Origin: Teredinibacter franksiae
Lineage (GTDB): Bacteria; Pseudomonadota; Gammaproteobacteria; Pseudomonadales; Cellvibrionaceae
DNA length: 64,000 bases
Assembly: GCF_014218805.1 (NCBI RefSeq)
Contig: NZ_JACJUV010000001.1
Span: forward strand, 1,562,501 to 1,626,500
Direction: 5' to 3'
The notes under the pieces are model-generated. The model had not been told where the DNA came from and made no database searches. It saw nothing but the letters and a program-made list of their open reading frames with translations. The position numbers and the translations under genes were made by a program. Position 1 is the first letter of the stretch. The number at the start of each line of letters is the position of its first letter. This document shows positions 8,847 through 18,259 of this stretch, one piece after another.

Positions 8847-9934
8847 CAATTGTTCCGCACCCGTACGGCCGTGGTAATAACTTGCCGCATAGATTTATCG
8901 GAGGAAAGCTGGTAGGTCTCACCGTTTAGCGTGATGGAAACGTCTTGGTCCTGACTGTATACCTCACGGTCGGACCGGAACACTAACGTCATGCGCATAC
9001 CAACAACCTCACCCCAATCAACCACTGCACTAGAGGCAACATATCGGTTGGCCTCGCCATCGGCATCGCTATCAATACCGTAAACCAACTGCATATCCTC
9101 AACGCCCACGGCGACCTCTTCAATCTCGGTGGCAGCTGAGCCATCCGCAGACGAAAGCGCAAGTCGTTTCAGAGCAGGTAGCCTAGGAATAACGGCTGAT
9201 TCACCGATGTAATAGGCGTTTATTTTATAGGGTGCAATGGAGGAACCTGAGGTGTAGGGCACTTCAGAATTAGCCCCGCACTGATCGATAGCGCAAATGC
9301 TACAATCAACGTTGCTCATGGTTGCTCGTACGACCCGTGAACAGTTGAGCGCGCCCTCAGCGGCGTGGGAAACCTCTGTTGTGTTCTCGCTGTCTTTAGT
9401 AATCTGAAACAAACCAATTTCACGGCAACTGGAATCGGTTACCAGCATGGTATCGCCCCTAGCAAAGTCGACCTCCTGCCAGACACTTAATTCACCGGCA
9501 GACACATTATGTGAACGTACAGTCATCTCCCGGGAGGCGTCAGCGTAGCGTACGAGAAAGGAGTCGGTATTTTCCAACATATCCGCAGCATAAACCTCCG
9601 AAATACGCGGATCGTTATACTCAAAGCCATCCAGCTTTATTCCAAGATCAATAAAACCACCCATGCTATTACTCACAACATTGGCCTGCAGTGCAGAATC
9701 GGTACTGGCACAACCGGTATAGCCTGCCATACGTAAATCCCGCTTCATTTCATCAAGCACAAATCGCGCATTATCTTGTACAAACGACAACTGTTCGCCA
9801 TCATATGAGGAGCGCTTGGCGTTGAAAGCAATCTTAACCACGCCGGTCATAATTACACCGGCTATCGCCAGTGATACCAACAATTCCACCAGCGAAAAGC
9901 CTTTTGGGTGAACCTTTACTATTGAACTCAGCAT
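8846..9934 (-). CDS. pilW: PilW-type minor pilin
   Basis: 362 residues. The prepilin peptidase site PKG|FSLVE (Glu at +5) and a hydrophobic helix are followed by a large globular domain with QDNARFVLDEMKRDLRMAGYTGC, diagnostic of PilW. It is an inner-membrane/periplasmic minor pilin that helps form the pilus tip complex. It starts 12 bp after the pilV stop, and its own stop overlaps the coupled start of the pilX leader, as expected for one operon. It is intact. Confidence 0.9.
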   Translation of the reverse strand: MLSSIVKVHPKGFSLVELLVSLAIAGVIMTGVVKIAFNAKRSSYDGEQLSFVQDNARFVLDEMKRDLRMAGYTGCASTDSALQANVVSNSMGGFIDLGIKLDGFEYNDPRISEVYAADMLENTDSFLVRYADASREMTVRSHNVSAGELSVWQEVDFARGDTMLVTDSSCREIGLFQITKDSENTTEVSHAAEGALNCSRVVRATMSNVDCSICAIDQCGANSEVPYTSGSSIAPYKINAYYIGESAVIPRLPALKRLALSSADGSAATEIEEVAVGVEDMQLVYGIDSDADGEANRYVASSAVVDWGEVVGMRMTLVFRSDREVYSQDQDVSITLNGETYQLSSDKSMRQVITTAVRVRNN

Positions 9935-9946
9935 GCTCTACCCTAC

Positions 9947-10435
9947 CTAAACGTCGGTTATCAGTTGATATTCTTGGGTTCTGCGGCTGCCGTCCTCGTT
10001 GCTGCCCACCTCATACTCAATGCGTATAATCACCTGCTCACCCACACGGCCTATTTCACCGCGACCTCCCGGTAGTAGGCTCGCAACATTGTTGCGCCAA
10101 TTATGTAAAATCCACTGCGCCATAGTTGTGGGTGCGCAGTTGGCGTTCGCCGAAGTACAGCTTGGCCGTGAAGGTGTGGCATCGGAGTAGTTAATAAAGT
10201 AGGTATTCAACGCGCTCGGTGTCGACAACATACCTTCGCAAATATCCGTGGCTAAATAGGACGCCTGAGAAGCCAGCGATGCATTCTTCATATACGAAAC
10301 AGATTGCACCTGCATAGAAAGCACACCCAGCAACCCCGCACCCAATACAATTAGCGCTACAAGAGTTTCGATAAGGGAGGACCCTTGGTTTTGTCTTCGG
10401 GTGCTCTGTTGGCGTTTGTAAAGTGGATAAATCAT
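9947..10435 (-). CDS. pilV: PilV-type minor pilin
   Basis: 162 residues from the ATG that overlaps the fimT stop (ATGA at 10432-10435); an in-frame upstream start at 10447 is less likely. After a basic leader, the site QG|SSLIE and the hydrophobic stretch ALIVLGAGLLGVLSMQ are typical of PilV. A cysteine pair (PSCTSANANC) follows. It is part of the minor pilin priming complex with PilW, PilX, FimT and PilY1. Confidence 0.88.
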   Translation of the reverse strand: MIYPLYKRQQSTRRQNQGSSLIETLVALIVLGAGLLGVLSMQVQSVSYMKNASLASQASYLATDICEGMLSTPSALNTYFINYSDATPSRPSCTSANANCAPTTMAQWILHNWRNNVASLLPGGRGEIGRVGEQVIIRIEYEVGSNEDGSRRTQEYQLITDV

Positions 10436-11082
10436 GACGCTGCGCAACTTAGGTTAGCGGTAGAAGAAAGAGTATTGAGCGAATCAGCAAAGCGGCTCTC
10501 ATGAATACCATCGCCGTTGGCGTCGATGGTTTGAATGACTCGCCCTGTACCAATAAGCATTAGCCCTCGAGCAAAAATGTCGTCATTATTTGAATCACAA
10601 ATTTGAATCAGAATAGGACGGCTGACTTGGCGGCCGCCAACGGCAGGGCGGCCAAATTCGTTAAAGCTGAGGTAGGTTAACGCGGAATTTTCGCTTACAT
10701 CGACAACAGAAAAGTGGCCATCGCCTTCGTAAATCGATGCGCCAACAATTAGTTCATCGCCATTGTGCACGCCATCACGCGCAGTCCCGCTACCCTCACC
10801 ATCATCAAGGAACACTATCCAACCATCAGACCAATCATTACTGCAGCTCTCGCCGTCAGCACTGGGACACAGCGACACTGTTTTATTGCGCGCAACCGCT
10901 TCATAGCGGGCGCTCATTAGTGTGGAGTTAATAAGTTTTCTGTCGGAGAAGACGGCGTTTTGGCGGATTTAGCTATCAAACGATGGTACGGCAACAGCCA
11001 CCAAGATAGCGGCTATGGCCATCGTAACCACTAGGTCGAGCATGGTCATGCCATAACTCTGTCGGGGATAACCGATTTTCAT
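10432..11082 (-). pseudogene. fimT: FimT/FimU (GspH-like) minor pilin with in-frame stop
   Basis: The frame from ATG 11082 has a prepilin signal (SYG|MTMLDLVV, hydrophobic helix ending AVAVPSF). It is then cut by TAA at 10969-10971 (codon 38), after which the same frame continues as a normal GspH/FimT domain (RKLINSTLMSARYEAVARNKTV) to 10432. The full frame is 217 codons, normal for FimT/FimU. The position normally held by Glu +5 is Asp. Without readthrough only a 37-residue peptide is made; restart at ATG 10917 would give a protein without membrane helix or cleavage site. It is the first gene of the pilus operon. Confidence 0.8.
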
Positions 11083-11969
11083 AGGCGGGGTGTACCTGTT
11101 GTCATATTTAAGCTGGCCAGAACAACGGCCTTATGAACCTGTGCATCCCTGTAACAGTGTATAAACTAGACACCAATATATTATTGAGAGATAAAGAACT
11201 CGACACCTATGCGATAAAGGGCGCCAAACATTGATAAGCGGACTGCAATTAAGCACTAAATAATGGCCCGGGAAGCAATACTTTAGAACCATAAAGAGAA
11301 AAAGAAAATTAAGCATTTACTATTTTCACGGGAGAAAAAACAGCAAAAACACAAACAAAAGAGCCAAAAATATCGAGTAATGGCGCCAATGGCGCGCCAT
11401 ACCGATAAAACGCCGATCTTACAGCTGTATCAGCCTAACTTAGACCAGCCCACCAGCCATAGCGATGGCCCTGCAGCCCCGAATGCACCAAGAACGTATC
11501 AGCTTTGAGCCCAAAAGTATGACCCTTACCCGCCTTATTTGCAGTCGCGGCCTGAGGACGTATTTTTTGATGCGGAACCCTATCTCCTCAATGCAGGCAG
11601 CCCGCCCGCCTAGGTCGATGGACGTCAGAGCGGCGCGAGGCAGATTACCCATTAGCTCATAAAGACGCAGCGACGCAGATAGCCAAAGCCATGGATTTTC
11701 ACTTAGACCCACACAGAAACTCTGCCCAACAAAAGCCACCGAAACAAGCGCTCATAAACATGTAGCACCCTGAGCTTTTGGCGAGGAACGCATAACAGAT
11801 CTACCTTAGGCGCGAGTTAATCTGAGCTTTTCTAGCATTCCGCTATACTTTCACTATCCAACGACATCCACGCGCACCATCAAAGCTTGACTAGGAACAG
11901 GTTAGAGAGGTCGTATTAGCTTTTTACAATACTTTAATTAACACAAAAATTGGCAGCTCGACACAGGCT
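11083..11969. other. Long gene-free stretch between fimT and the GGDEF gene
   Basis: Several short open frames exist (the longest about 99 codons on the minus strand, 11440-11739), but none resembles a known protein and they overlap each other in antisense. It should contain the promoters of the leftward pilus operon and of the rightward GGDEF gene. A decayed gene at 11400-11760 is possible but unproven. Confidence 0.5.
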
Positions 11970-13298
11970 ATGACAGCAGACTTCACATCGATTCGAATCA
12001 ATGCGCTTCAGGTATATTTCGCTCTGTTGACGTCGCTAGTCGCGGTGTATGCTTATGATTTCCTCCCCACAAAAAAGCACAGAATCATTCACGACCAGTC
12101 CATTGCTGACCTTTATATGGATTCGAACAATGACGGCACCAGCCACGGCATTTGGTTAAGCGCCTCCCGGCATGGCTTCCGATGTACCTTCGATGACACG
12201 CCCGCAGCCTATAAATACTGCGGTGCAAACGTGCAAATTGGTAATGGTGCAAACAAAGGCTTGGACTTTAGTGGCTACGATACGCTGCGGCTGAAAATTC
12301 AATACACCGGCGAATCAAGCCTTGTGCGTATATATTTCCGTAATTTCGTTCAGGAATACTCCGACGCGGGCGACCCCAACACCACCAAATACATGCGCTC
12401 CATTATTCCCGCACGCGAATTGAACACCCAGCAACTCATCGTGCCGATTCAGCAGTTCACCCTAGCCGACTGGTGGATTCGCGATAAAGATGTGCCCGCG
12501 GAGCTCGCCTACCCGGAGTTTAATAATATTGTCCACTTTGGAATCGACTTCCCGTACCCCATTATTGCCGGTAATCACGATGTATTAATTGAAAGTGTAA
12601 CCCTTGAAGGCGCCTTGATTTCACGTGAAAACTGGTACCTGAGCGTACTGGCCACATGGCTGATGCTGCTTACGTTGCATATCATTCGCCAATTTTTACG
12701 TTATCAGAAAGCCAGTGACCTAAGAGAGGGGGGGCACGGAAAAGCGAATTCTTCACTCTCGCGCCTTGAAAAAGTAATGACTATATTTAGTGAGCCCAGT
12801 GCCGTAGAAAGCGTTAAGGGAACAATAAATAGACGCAACTGCCAAAAAGTTGTCTCCCAGCTTATGGAACGAAATTTTTGGCCCGGGACTGGGTTGATCT
12901 TATTAAATGTCGACTATTTCGAAACACTGAAAAACAAAACAAATTCCACTGACATCAACCCAATATTAGAAACATTGGTCGACACAATACGGACGTATGC
13001 CCGCCCTCAAGATAACATTTGTCGCTGGAGTGAGGATGACTTCTTATTGATATGTCCAAGTTCAGACGCTCATGGTGTTACGCTACTAGCCGAAAAAATT
13101 CGCCGCAGCCTCAGCGGCCAAACCTTCCTGGATAATTCAGCGCTCACACTAACCATCAGTGCTGGCACTGGCGAGGCGACAGGCGGGGAACCGTTTGAGG
13201 ATGTTTTTAGAAGAGTCGACCACGCTCTAAGCGATGCCAAGAACGCTGGCCGAAACTGTGTGCGAGAAGCGGCCGAACCAACGACCCCGATAGAATAG
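11970..13298 (+). CDS. Membrane protein with periplasmic CBM-like domain and degenerate GGDEF domain
   Basis: 442 residues. A transmembrane helix lies near residues 10-29. A periplasmic domain of about 185 residues follows, rich in beta strand and resembling carbohydrate-binding/galactose-binding folds (DFSGYDTLRLKIQYTG). A second helix is near 223-243 and a GGDEF-type cyclase domain at about 270-435. The catalytic motif reads SEDDF (about 353-357) instead of GGDEF, so diguanylate cyclase activity is doubtful. A receptor or regulatory role is more likely, perhaps reading out a polysaccharide signal; this is inference. It converges on tyrS with only 5 bp between the stops. Confidence 0.75.
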   Translation: MTADFTSIRINALQVYFALLTSLVAVYAYDFLPTKKHRIIHDQSIADLYMDSNNDGTSHGIWLSASRHGFRCTFDDTPAAYKYCGANVQIGNGANKGLDFSGYDTLRLKIQYTGESSLVRIYFRNFVQEYSDAGDPNTTKYMRSIIPARELNTQQLIVPIQQFTLADWWIRDKDVPAELAYPEFNNIVHFGIDFPYPIIAGNHDVLIESVTLEGALISRENWYLSVLATWLMLLTLHIIRQFLRYQKASDLREGGHGKANSSLSRLEKVMTIFSEPSAVESVKGTINRRNCQKVVSQLMERNFWPGTGLILLNVDYFETLKNKTNSTDINPILETLVDTIRTYARPQDNICRWSEDDFLLICPSSDAHGVTLLAEKIRRSLSGQTFLDNSALTLTISAGTGEATGGEPFEDVFRRVDHALSDAKNAGRNCVREAAEPTTPIE

Positions 13299-13303
13299 TC
13301 TTT

Positions 13304-14608
13304 TTAGACCAGCTCGAATAAATGGTTCTTTTTCTTACCCAATTTAACCAAAAAGAAACGACCGTATAATGCATTGCCTTTTGCAAAAGACTCTGCCGCT
13401 TTCATGTTGTCTTCGGCGCCTTTCGCTTCACCATTAACCACAACGGCATTACGACCCAAGGCATCCTTTACTTCTCGACCCGCTTTAACCATACCGCAGT
13501 CGGTCAGCAGTGTCGTAAACGGCTTATCACTTAGCTCAGTAATGTCGAGCTTGCTGCTGGGCAAACCATCTAATGCCAACTGCTCCAAATCGTTTTCACT
13601 CAAGTCGGCTAGGTCTCCACTAAACATGGCTTGGGTAATACGCTTTGCCGCCAGCAAACCGTCTTCGCCATGTATCAGGCTGGTGACTTCCTTTGCCAGA
13701 ATGCTCTGGGCTTGTGGACGGCCCTGGGCTTCTTTATCTTCGGCTTCAATGCGATCAATTTCGGTTATCGGTAGGAAGGTAAAATAACGCAGGAACTTGT
13801 AGGCATCGGCATCGGCGGTATTCAACCAGAACTGATAGAAGGCGTAGGGTGATGTTTTGGTAGGATCGAGCCAAATAGTGCCCGATTCAGTTTTACCAAA
13901 CTTAGCGCCATCGGATTTAGTGACCAATGGCAGCGTCAATCCAAACACCTGACCACCATACATGCGACGGGTAAGGTCCGTACCCCCAGTAATATTCCCC
14001 CACTGGTCGGAACCACCGATTTGCAGCGTACAATTGTGTTGTTTGTAGAGCTCGGCAAAATCGTAAGACTGCAAAATCATATAGGTAAATTCGGTGAAAG
14101 ATATTCCCTCACCTTCGCGGTCAATGCGCTGCTTAACCGACTCTTTCTGAATCATATTATTGATAGAGAAATGCTTGCCAACATCCCGTAAAAAATCGAG
14201 CACGTTAACATTACCGATCCAGTCTAGATTATTCACCACATCGGCCGAGGTATCACCACAATCGAACTCGATAAGGCACGAAACCTGCGCTTTTAGTTTC
14301 TCTACCCAACCGGCGACAATATCGGGCGTATTCAGTTTTCGCTCTTGCGCTTTAAAACTTGGGTCGCCGATTAAACCCGTTGCGCCCCCCACTAAAGCTA
14401 GAGGCTTGTGCCCTGCCTGCTGAAAGCGCCGCAGGGTCAGCAACGGTACTAGGCTGCCGATATGCAGGCTATCGGCCGTCGGGTCAAAGCCACAATAGAG
14501 CGTGCGCGACTCCTGTAACCAGGTGTATAGCTGGTCGTCGCCAGTCATCTGGGCAACGAGCCCCCGTGCCTGAAGATCGTTAAGGAGGTTATTGTCTACC
14601 GCGCTCAT
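13304..14608 (-). CDS. tyrS: Tyrosyl-tRNA synthetase
   Basis: 434 residues from ATG 14608 (MSAVDNNLL). An upstream in-frame extension to 14650 is unlikely. It charges tRNA-Tyr. Class I motifs are present: HIGS at about residues 49-52 within DPTADSLHIGSLVPLL, and KFGKT at about 234-238. The tyrosine-pocket region QIGGSDQWGNI and a C-terminal S4 RNA-binding domain (GREVKDALGRNAVVVNG) are present. It is divergent from the M23 peptidase gene, an arrangement with anmK also found in Pseudomonas. Confidence 0.96.
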   Translation of the reverse strand: MSAVDNNLLNDLQARGLVAQMTGDDQLYTWLQESRTLYCGFDPTADSLHIGSLVPLLTLRRFQQAGHKPLALVGGATGLIGDPSFKAQERKLNTPDIVAGWVEKLKAQVSCLIEFDCGDTSADVVNNLDWIGNVNVLDFLRDVGKHFSINNMIQKESVKQRIDREGEGISFTEFTYMILQSYDFAELYKQHNCTLQIGGSDQWGNITGGTDLTRRMYGGQVFGLTLPLVTKSDGAKFGKTESGTIWLDPTKTSPYAFYQFWLNTADADAYKFLRYFTFLPITEIDRIEAEDKEAQGRPQAQSILAKEVTSLIHGEDGLLAAKRITQAMFSGDLADLSENDLEQLALDGLPSSKLDITELSDKPFTTLLTDCGMVKAGREVKDALGRNAVVVNGEAKGAEDNMKAAESFAKGNALYGRFFLVKLGKKKNHLFELV

Positions 14609-14874
14609 GTGCATTTCCCAAAAAAGCCTGTTCAAAAGAGGCGCAAACAATACCTAAATTAGTGGCCAAAACAAACCGGTTTTTATGCTGTCTTATAACA
14701 ACCTGACGCTATATCAAAATAGTGATCACTTACACACCGGCATGAATACAGTAACATCGAGACCGGTTTGCTATATCGCACGGATTCAAACAATTCTACG
14801 GGTGAAATTTGACTACTTTTCTGTTATAAATTTGGTAGTTAGCTAACTTAAAGCACCAGCAAATTAGATATAGA

Positions 14875-16272
14875 ATGCAACCTATTGATTTAAAAAGAAA
14901 AAGTAGAAAAAGCAAGCAGCAGCCCAAGCTGGCCTCTGTGCTGAGCCATATTCCTCGATTACATATAATCGCTGCTGTAAGTCTATCTCTTGCGCTGGGC
15001 ATTTTTATGATGCTGCCGAGTAAAGAAACCGAAGCGAGGCGCCACCAGCTGGAAATACCCATTCCCGCTCTAGCCGAACATATCAGCACAGATATAGCGG
15101 CCCCACTGGCAACCCAAGCGTTTGAACAACCAATAGCCGAACCCAATATCACCGTAAAAAGCGAAAAAGTTAAATCTGGCGACAACCTTTCGCTTATTTT
15201 CAAGCGCGCAGGCTTAACCGATCGCCATATGATGGAGCTGCTAAGCGCCGAGCAAGGTAAAAAACTGGCTTCGCTCTACCCTGGACACAGCCTTACCTTC
15301 ACCATTAATACCGACGGTGTACTGCAAAAACTCACCTACATAAAAGACCGGCTCAACAGTTTTTCGTACTCACGTACAGCCAACGGCTTTAGCTACGACG
15401 AAAACAACCGAGAGCCAGATGCAATTCTTACCAGCCGCCAAGCAACCATTACGGACTCTCTTTTTCTCGCCGGTAAAGATGCCCGCATGGACGACAAACT
15501 GGTTATGGAGCTGGCCGGTATATTTGGCTGGGATATCGATTTCATGCTCGACATTCGCCAAGGCGATAGCTTTAAAGTGGTTTACGAAGAATTGTTTCTA
15601 GATGGAGACAAAATTGGCGATGGCAATATCGTCGCCGCTCAGTTCACCAATAGAGGCAAAACCTTCCGCGCTGTACGCTACGAAGACACCAGCGGCAATA
15701 CCCAATATTACACCCCCAGCGGCGACACCATGCGCAAAGAATTTTTGCGCTCACCTATCGACTTTGCACGTATCTCCTCCCACTTTAACCTGCGCCGTAA
15801 ACACCCGGTGCTCAACAAGATTCGTGCCCACAAAGGCACCGACTATGCAGCAGGCCACGGTACGCCCATTCGCTCCGCTGGCGATGGTAAGGTGGTTTAT
15901 GCGGGTAAAAAGGGTGGCTACGGCAATGTAGTCATTGTTCAACACGGCCAAACCTACAAAACACTGTACGCACATATCAGTAAATTTCGTCGCGGTATTC
16001 GCAAAGGCGTGCGCGTGAAACAAGGGCAGGTTATTGCCTATGTAGGCTCAACTGGCTTGGCTACTGGCCCACATCTTCACTACGAGTTTTACGTTAACGG
16101 TGCGGTACGAAACCCGGTTACCATCAAGCTTCCTAAAGCGCAGTCTGTATCCAAGGCCGAGCTTCAACGTTTCTACCAGCAAACACAGCCTCTGCTCGCG
16201 GAGCTAGACCCACAAATCAACACCACAAACATCGCGAGCAAAGATACAATTAGCGGAACGAAAAAATTATAA
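14875..16272 (+). CDS. M23 murein DD-endopeptidase, MepM/YebA-like
   Basis: 465 residues. A basic cytoplasmic N-terminus and one transmembrane anchor (about 28-47) precede an OapA/LysM-like domain (VKSGDNLSLIFKRAGL, about 98-150). A linker domain and a C-terminal LytM/M23 metallopeptidase follow. Zinc ligands are visible: H319 and D323 in HKGTD, and H402 in PHLHYE (with H400). It cleaves peptidoglycan cross-links to allow wall growth. It sits upstream of anmK, which recycles the wall sugar, and is divergent from tyrS. Confidence 0.92.
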   Translation: MQPIDLKRKSRKSKQQPKLASVLSHIPRLHIIAAVSLSLALGIFMMLPSKETEARRHQLEIPIPALAEHISTDIAAPLATQAFEQPIAEPNITVKSEKVKSGDNLSLIFKRAGLTDRHMMELLSAEQGKKLASLYPGHSLTFTINTDGVLQKLTYIKDRLNSFSYSRTANGFSYDENNREPDAILTSRQATITDSLFLAGKDARMDDKLVMELAGIFGWDIDFMLDIRQGDSFKVVYEELFLDGDKIGDGNIVAAQFTNRGKTFRAVRYEDTSGNTQYYTPSGDTMRKEFLRSPIDFARISSHFNLRRKHPVLNKIRAHKGTDYAAGHGTPIRSAGDGKVVYAGKKGGYGNVVIVQHGQTYKTLYAHISKFRRGIRKGVRVKQGQVIAYVGSTGLATGPHLHYEFYVNGAVRNPVTIKLPKAQSVSKAELQRFYQQTQPLLAELDPQINTTNIASKDTISGTKKL

Positions 16273-16410
16273 TTCTATACAGGGCACCTGCAGATTGCGC
16301 AGCGCGTATACGTTCTACGGCTGTAACTGGTGTATAAATTACGCTGAAATATCGCTCCACCATAACCCCCCGTTCTCACGTCACATTATTTGACGTTACT
16401 GAGGCTTTCC

Positions 16411-17535
16411 ATGTCTGAGGCTAACCGCCTTTTTATCGGCCTGATGTCGGGCACCAGTCTTGATTCTATCGACGCCGCTCTGGTGCGCTTTAACGACGAC
16501 TCGCTGGAATTACTGGCTACGCTGGCAATTCCCTACGACGAACGCACGCGCAAAAAAATTCTGGACTTAACTAGGCCCGGTAATAACGAAATCGACCGCA
16601 TGGGTGCGCTCGATAAAGAACTTGGCCAACGCTTCGCCAATGCCGTTAACCAGCTACTGAAAAACGCCGATTGCAACGCTAACGAGATCACCGCCATCGG
16701 CAGCCACGGCCAAACAATACGCCACCGACCAAGCAGCGCCGGCCGCCCCGATCAATTCACACTGCAAATCGGCGACCCCAATACCATTGCTCAGCTCACC
16801 GGCATCACAACCGTTGCCGACTTCCGCCGCCGCGATATGGCCGCCGGTGGCCAGGGAGCTCCACTAGCCCCCACCTTTCATACCGAAATGTTTCGCTCTG
16901 ACAGTGAAACACGCTGTATTTTGAACATAGGTGGTATGTCCAATGTGACCTACCTGCCATGCGAGGGCGACCCCATTGGCTTCGATAGCGGTCCCGGCAA
17001 TGTATTAATGGACGCCTGGATCAGCACCTTTGGTTCACACAACTACGACAAAGACGGCGCCTGGGCCGCAGAGGGAACAGTAAACCAGGAGTTGCTGGTG
17101 AAGCTGCTCAGTCACTCTTTTTTCAAAATGCCTGCACCGAAAAGCACCGGGCGGGAGGATTTCGATATCTCCTGGGTAAATTCTGCCATAGAACAAACCA
17201 TCACCCCCTTCACTCCGCAGGATGTGCAGGCAACCATAACCGAACTCACCGCCGCCAGTATTGGCAATACACTCAATGGCCTATGCCAGCCGGGCACACA
17301 GGTATTTATCTGTGGTGGTGGTGCCCACAACAAACATCTATTTAGCCGCCTCGTTGCGCACATGCCTAATTTTGTCGTCAATACCACCGAAACGCTTAAC
17401 CTTCACCCCGACTGGGTAGAAGCCGTTGCGTTCGCTTGGCTAGCGATGCGAACTTTGGACAGAAAGCCGGGCAACATGCCCGCGGTAACCGGTGCCTCCC
17501 AAGCCCTTACACTAGGGGGCGTTTATTTCGCCTGA
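16411..17535 (+). CDS. anmK: Anhydro-N-acetylmuramic acid kinase
   Basis: 374 residues from ATG 16411, which has GAGG six bases upstream; a TTG 21 bases earlier is in frame but weaker. It phosphorylates and opens 1,6-anhydroMurNAc to MurNAc-6-phosphate in peptidoglycan recycling. Signatures include IGLMSGTSLDSIDAAL (phosphate-binding loop), GSHGQTIRHRP, GIGG-like LNIGGMSNVTYLP, FDSGPGNVLMD and the C-terminal CGGGAHN. Its 3' end overlaps the convergent SRAP gene by 13 bp. Confidence 0.96.
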   Translation: MSEANRLFIGLMSGTSLDSIDAALVRFNDDSLELLATLAIPYDERTRKKILDLTRPGNNEIDRMGALDKELGQRFANAVNQLLKNADCNANEITAIGSHGQTIRHRPSSAGRPDQFTLQIGDPNTIAQLTGITTVADFRRRDMAAGGQGAPLAPTFHTEMFRSDSETRCILNIGGMSNVTYLPCEGDPIGFDSGPGNVLMDAWISTFGSHNYDKDGAWAAEGTVNQELLVKLLSHSFFKMPAPKSTGREDFDISWVNSAIEQTITPFTPQDVQATITELTAASIGNTLNGLCQPGTQVFICGGGAHNKHLFSRLVAHMPNFVVNTTETLNLHPDWVEAVAFAWLAMRTLDRKPGNMPAVTGASQALTLGGVYFA

Positions 17536-18173
17536 TCGGGCTCTGGCAGCGGAATAATTAAGTGTTCGCCCTGATTACCGGCGTTACCGACCTCACGGCC
17601 CACCGGGTACCATTTCATATCGACCCTACAAGCCTCTTGTTCGGCAGGTTCCAGCGCCCCCTCACCCGCCAGCCAATCATGCGCCGTATCCGGCGTTAGC
17701 ATAACGGGCATGCGGTGGTGTAATGCCACCATCCTGCCATTTGCAGGCTCAGTTAGAACCGTAAACGACAACCCACCTTCACGCTCCTCCCACAGGCCAG
17801 CCATAACCAGCGGCCCCCGCTCTTGTGCATCACACACAAAATAAGGCTGCTTGCCGCCTGGGGCTGTTTTCCACTCATAGTAACCCCGTATGGGCACCGC
17901 ACAACGCCGCTTCTGCTTCCAGGCATCTCGAAAAGCCCGCTTATCGGCGACGGTTTCTAGCCGCGCATTAAACGTGACATACTTTAGTGATGCCGCTTTC
18001 GACCAGGCGGGTACCAGCCCCCAGCGCATGGCAGAAACGCCTTGGCTACTGAGCACAGGTACCACCTGGGTTGGCGACACGTTATAGCCCGTAGGAACAT
18101 CCGCGGGCCAGTCTTTCAACAGTGAGACCCAGCGGCGCATATCGCTTAAATGATTGGCAAATCGACCACACAT
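17523..18173 (-). CDS. SRAP/HMCES family abasic-site crosslinking protein (YedK-like)
   Basis: 216 residues. The family couples covalently to abasic sites in single-stranded DNA through Cys2. Here MCGRF gives Cys2, FNARLET holds the conserved Asn/Arg/Glu, YYEW supplies the active-site Glu and HHRMP the His. The length is normal for bacterial YedK. It is convergent with anmK (13-bp overlap) and divergent from the xylanase gene. All key residues appear intact. Confidence 0.94.
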   Translation of the reverse strand: MCGRFANHLSDMRRWVSLLKDWPADVPTGYNVSPTQVVPVLSSQGVSAMRWGLVPAWSKAASLKYVTFNARLETVADKRAFRDAWKQKRRCAVPIRGYYEWKTAPGGKQPYFVCDAQERGPLVMAGLWEEREGGLSFTVLTEPANGRMVALHHRMPVMLTPDTAHDWLAGEGALEPAEQEACRVDMKWYPVGREVGNAGNQGEHLIIPLPEPDQAK

Positions 18174-18259
18174 TTGTCCTCCCTGCTTGTCCTCTGGCTC
18201 AACATATGTTCTTATTGACTATAACTACGCTCTATTACAAACAACTGCGGTATCTGTAA

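Noticed and set aside
11083-11130. AlgR-like box upstream of fimT (CCGTTGTTC on the minus strand)
   Set aside because: It differs at two positions from the Pseudomonas consensus as I recall it; too weak to report as a site.
11440-11739. 99-codon minus-strand frame in the gap before the GGDEF gene
   Set aside because: No recognisable domain or SD and an overlapping frame on the other strand. It could be a gene remnant but cannot be supported.
14805-14835. TTGACT and TATAAA upstream of the M23 peptidase
   Set aside because: Only ten bases separate the hexamers, too short for a sigma-70 promoter.
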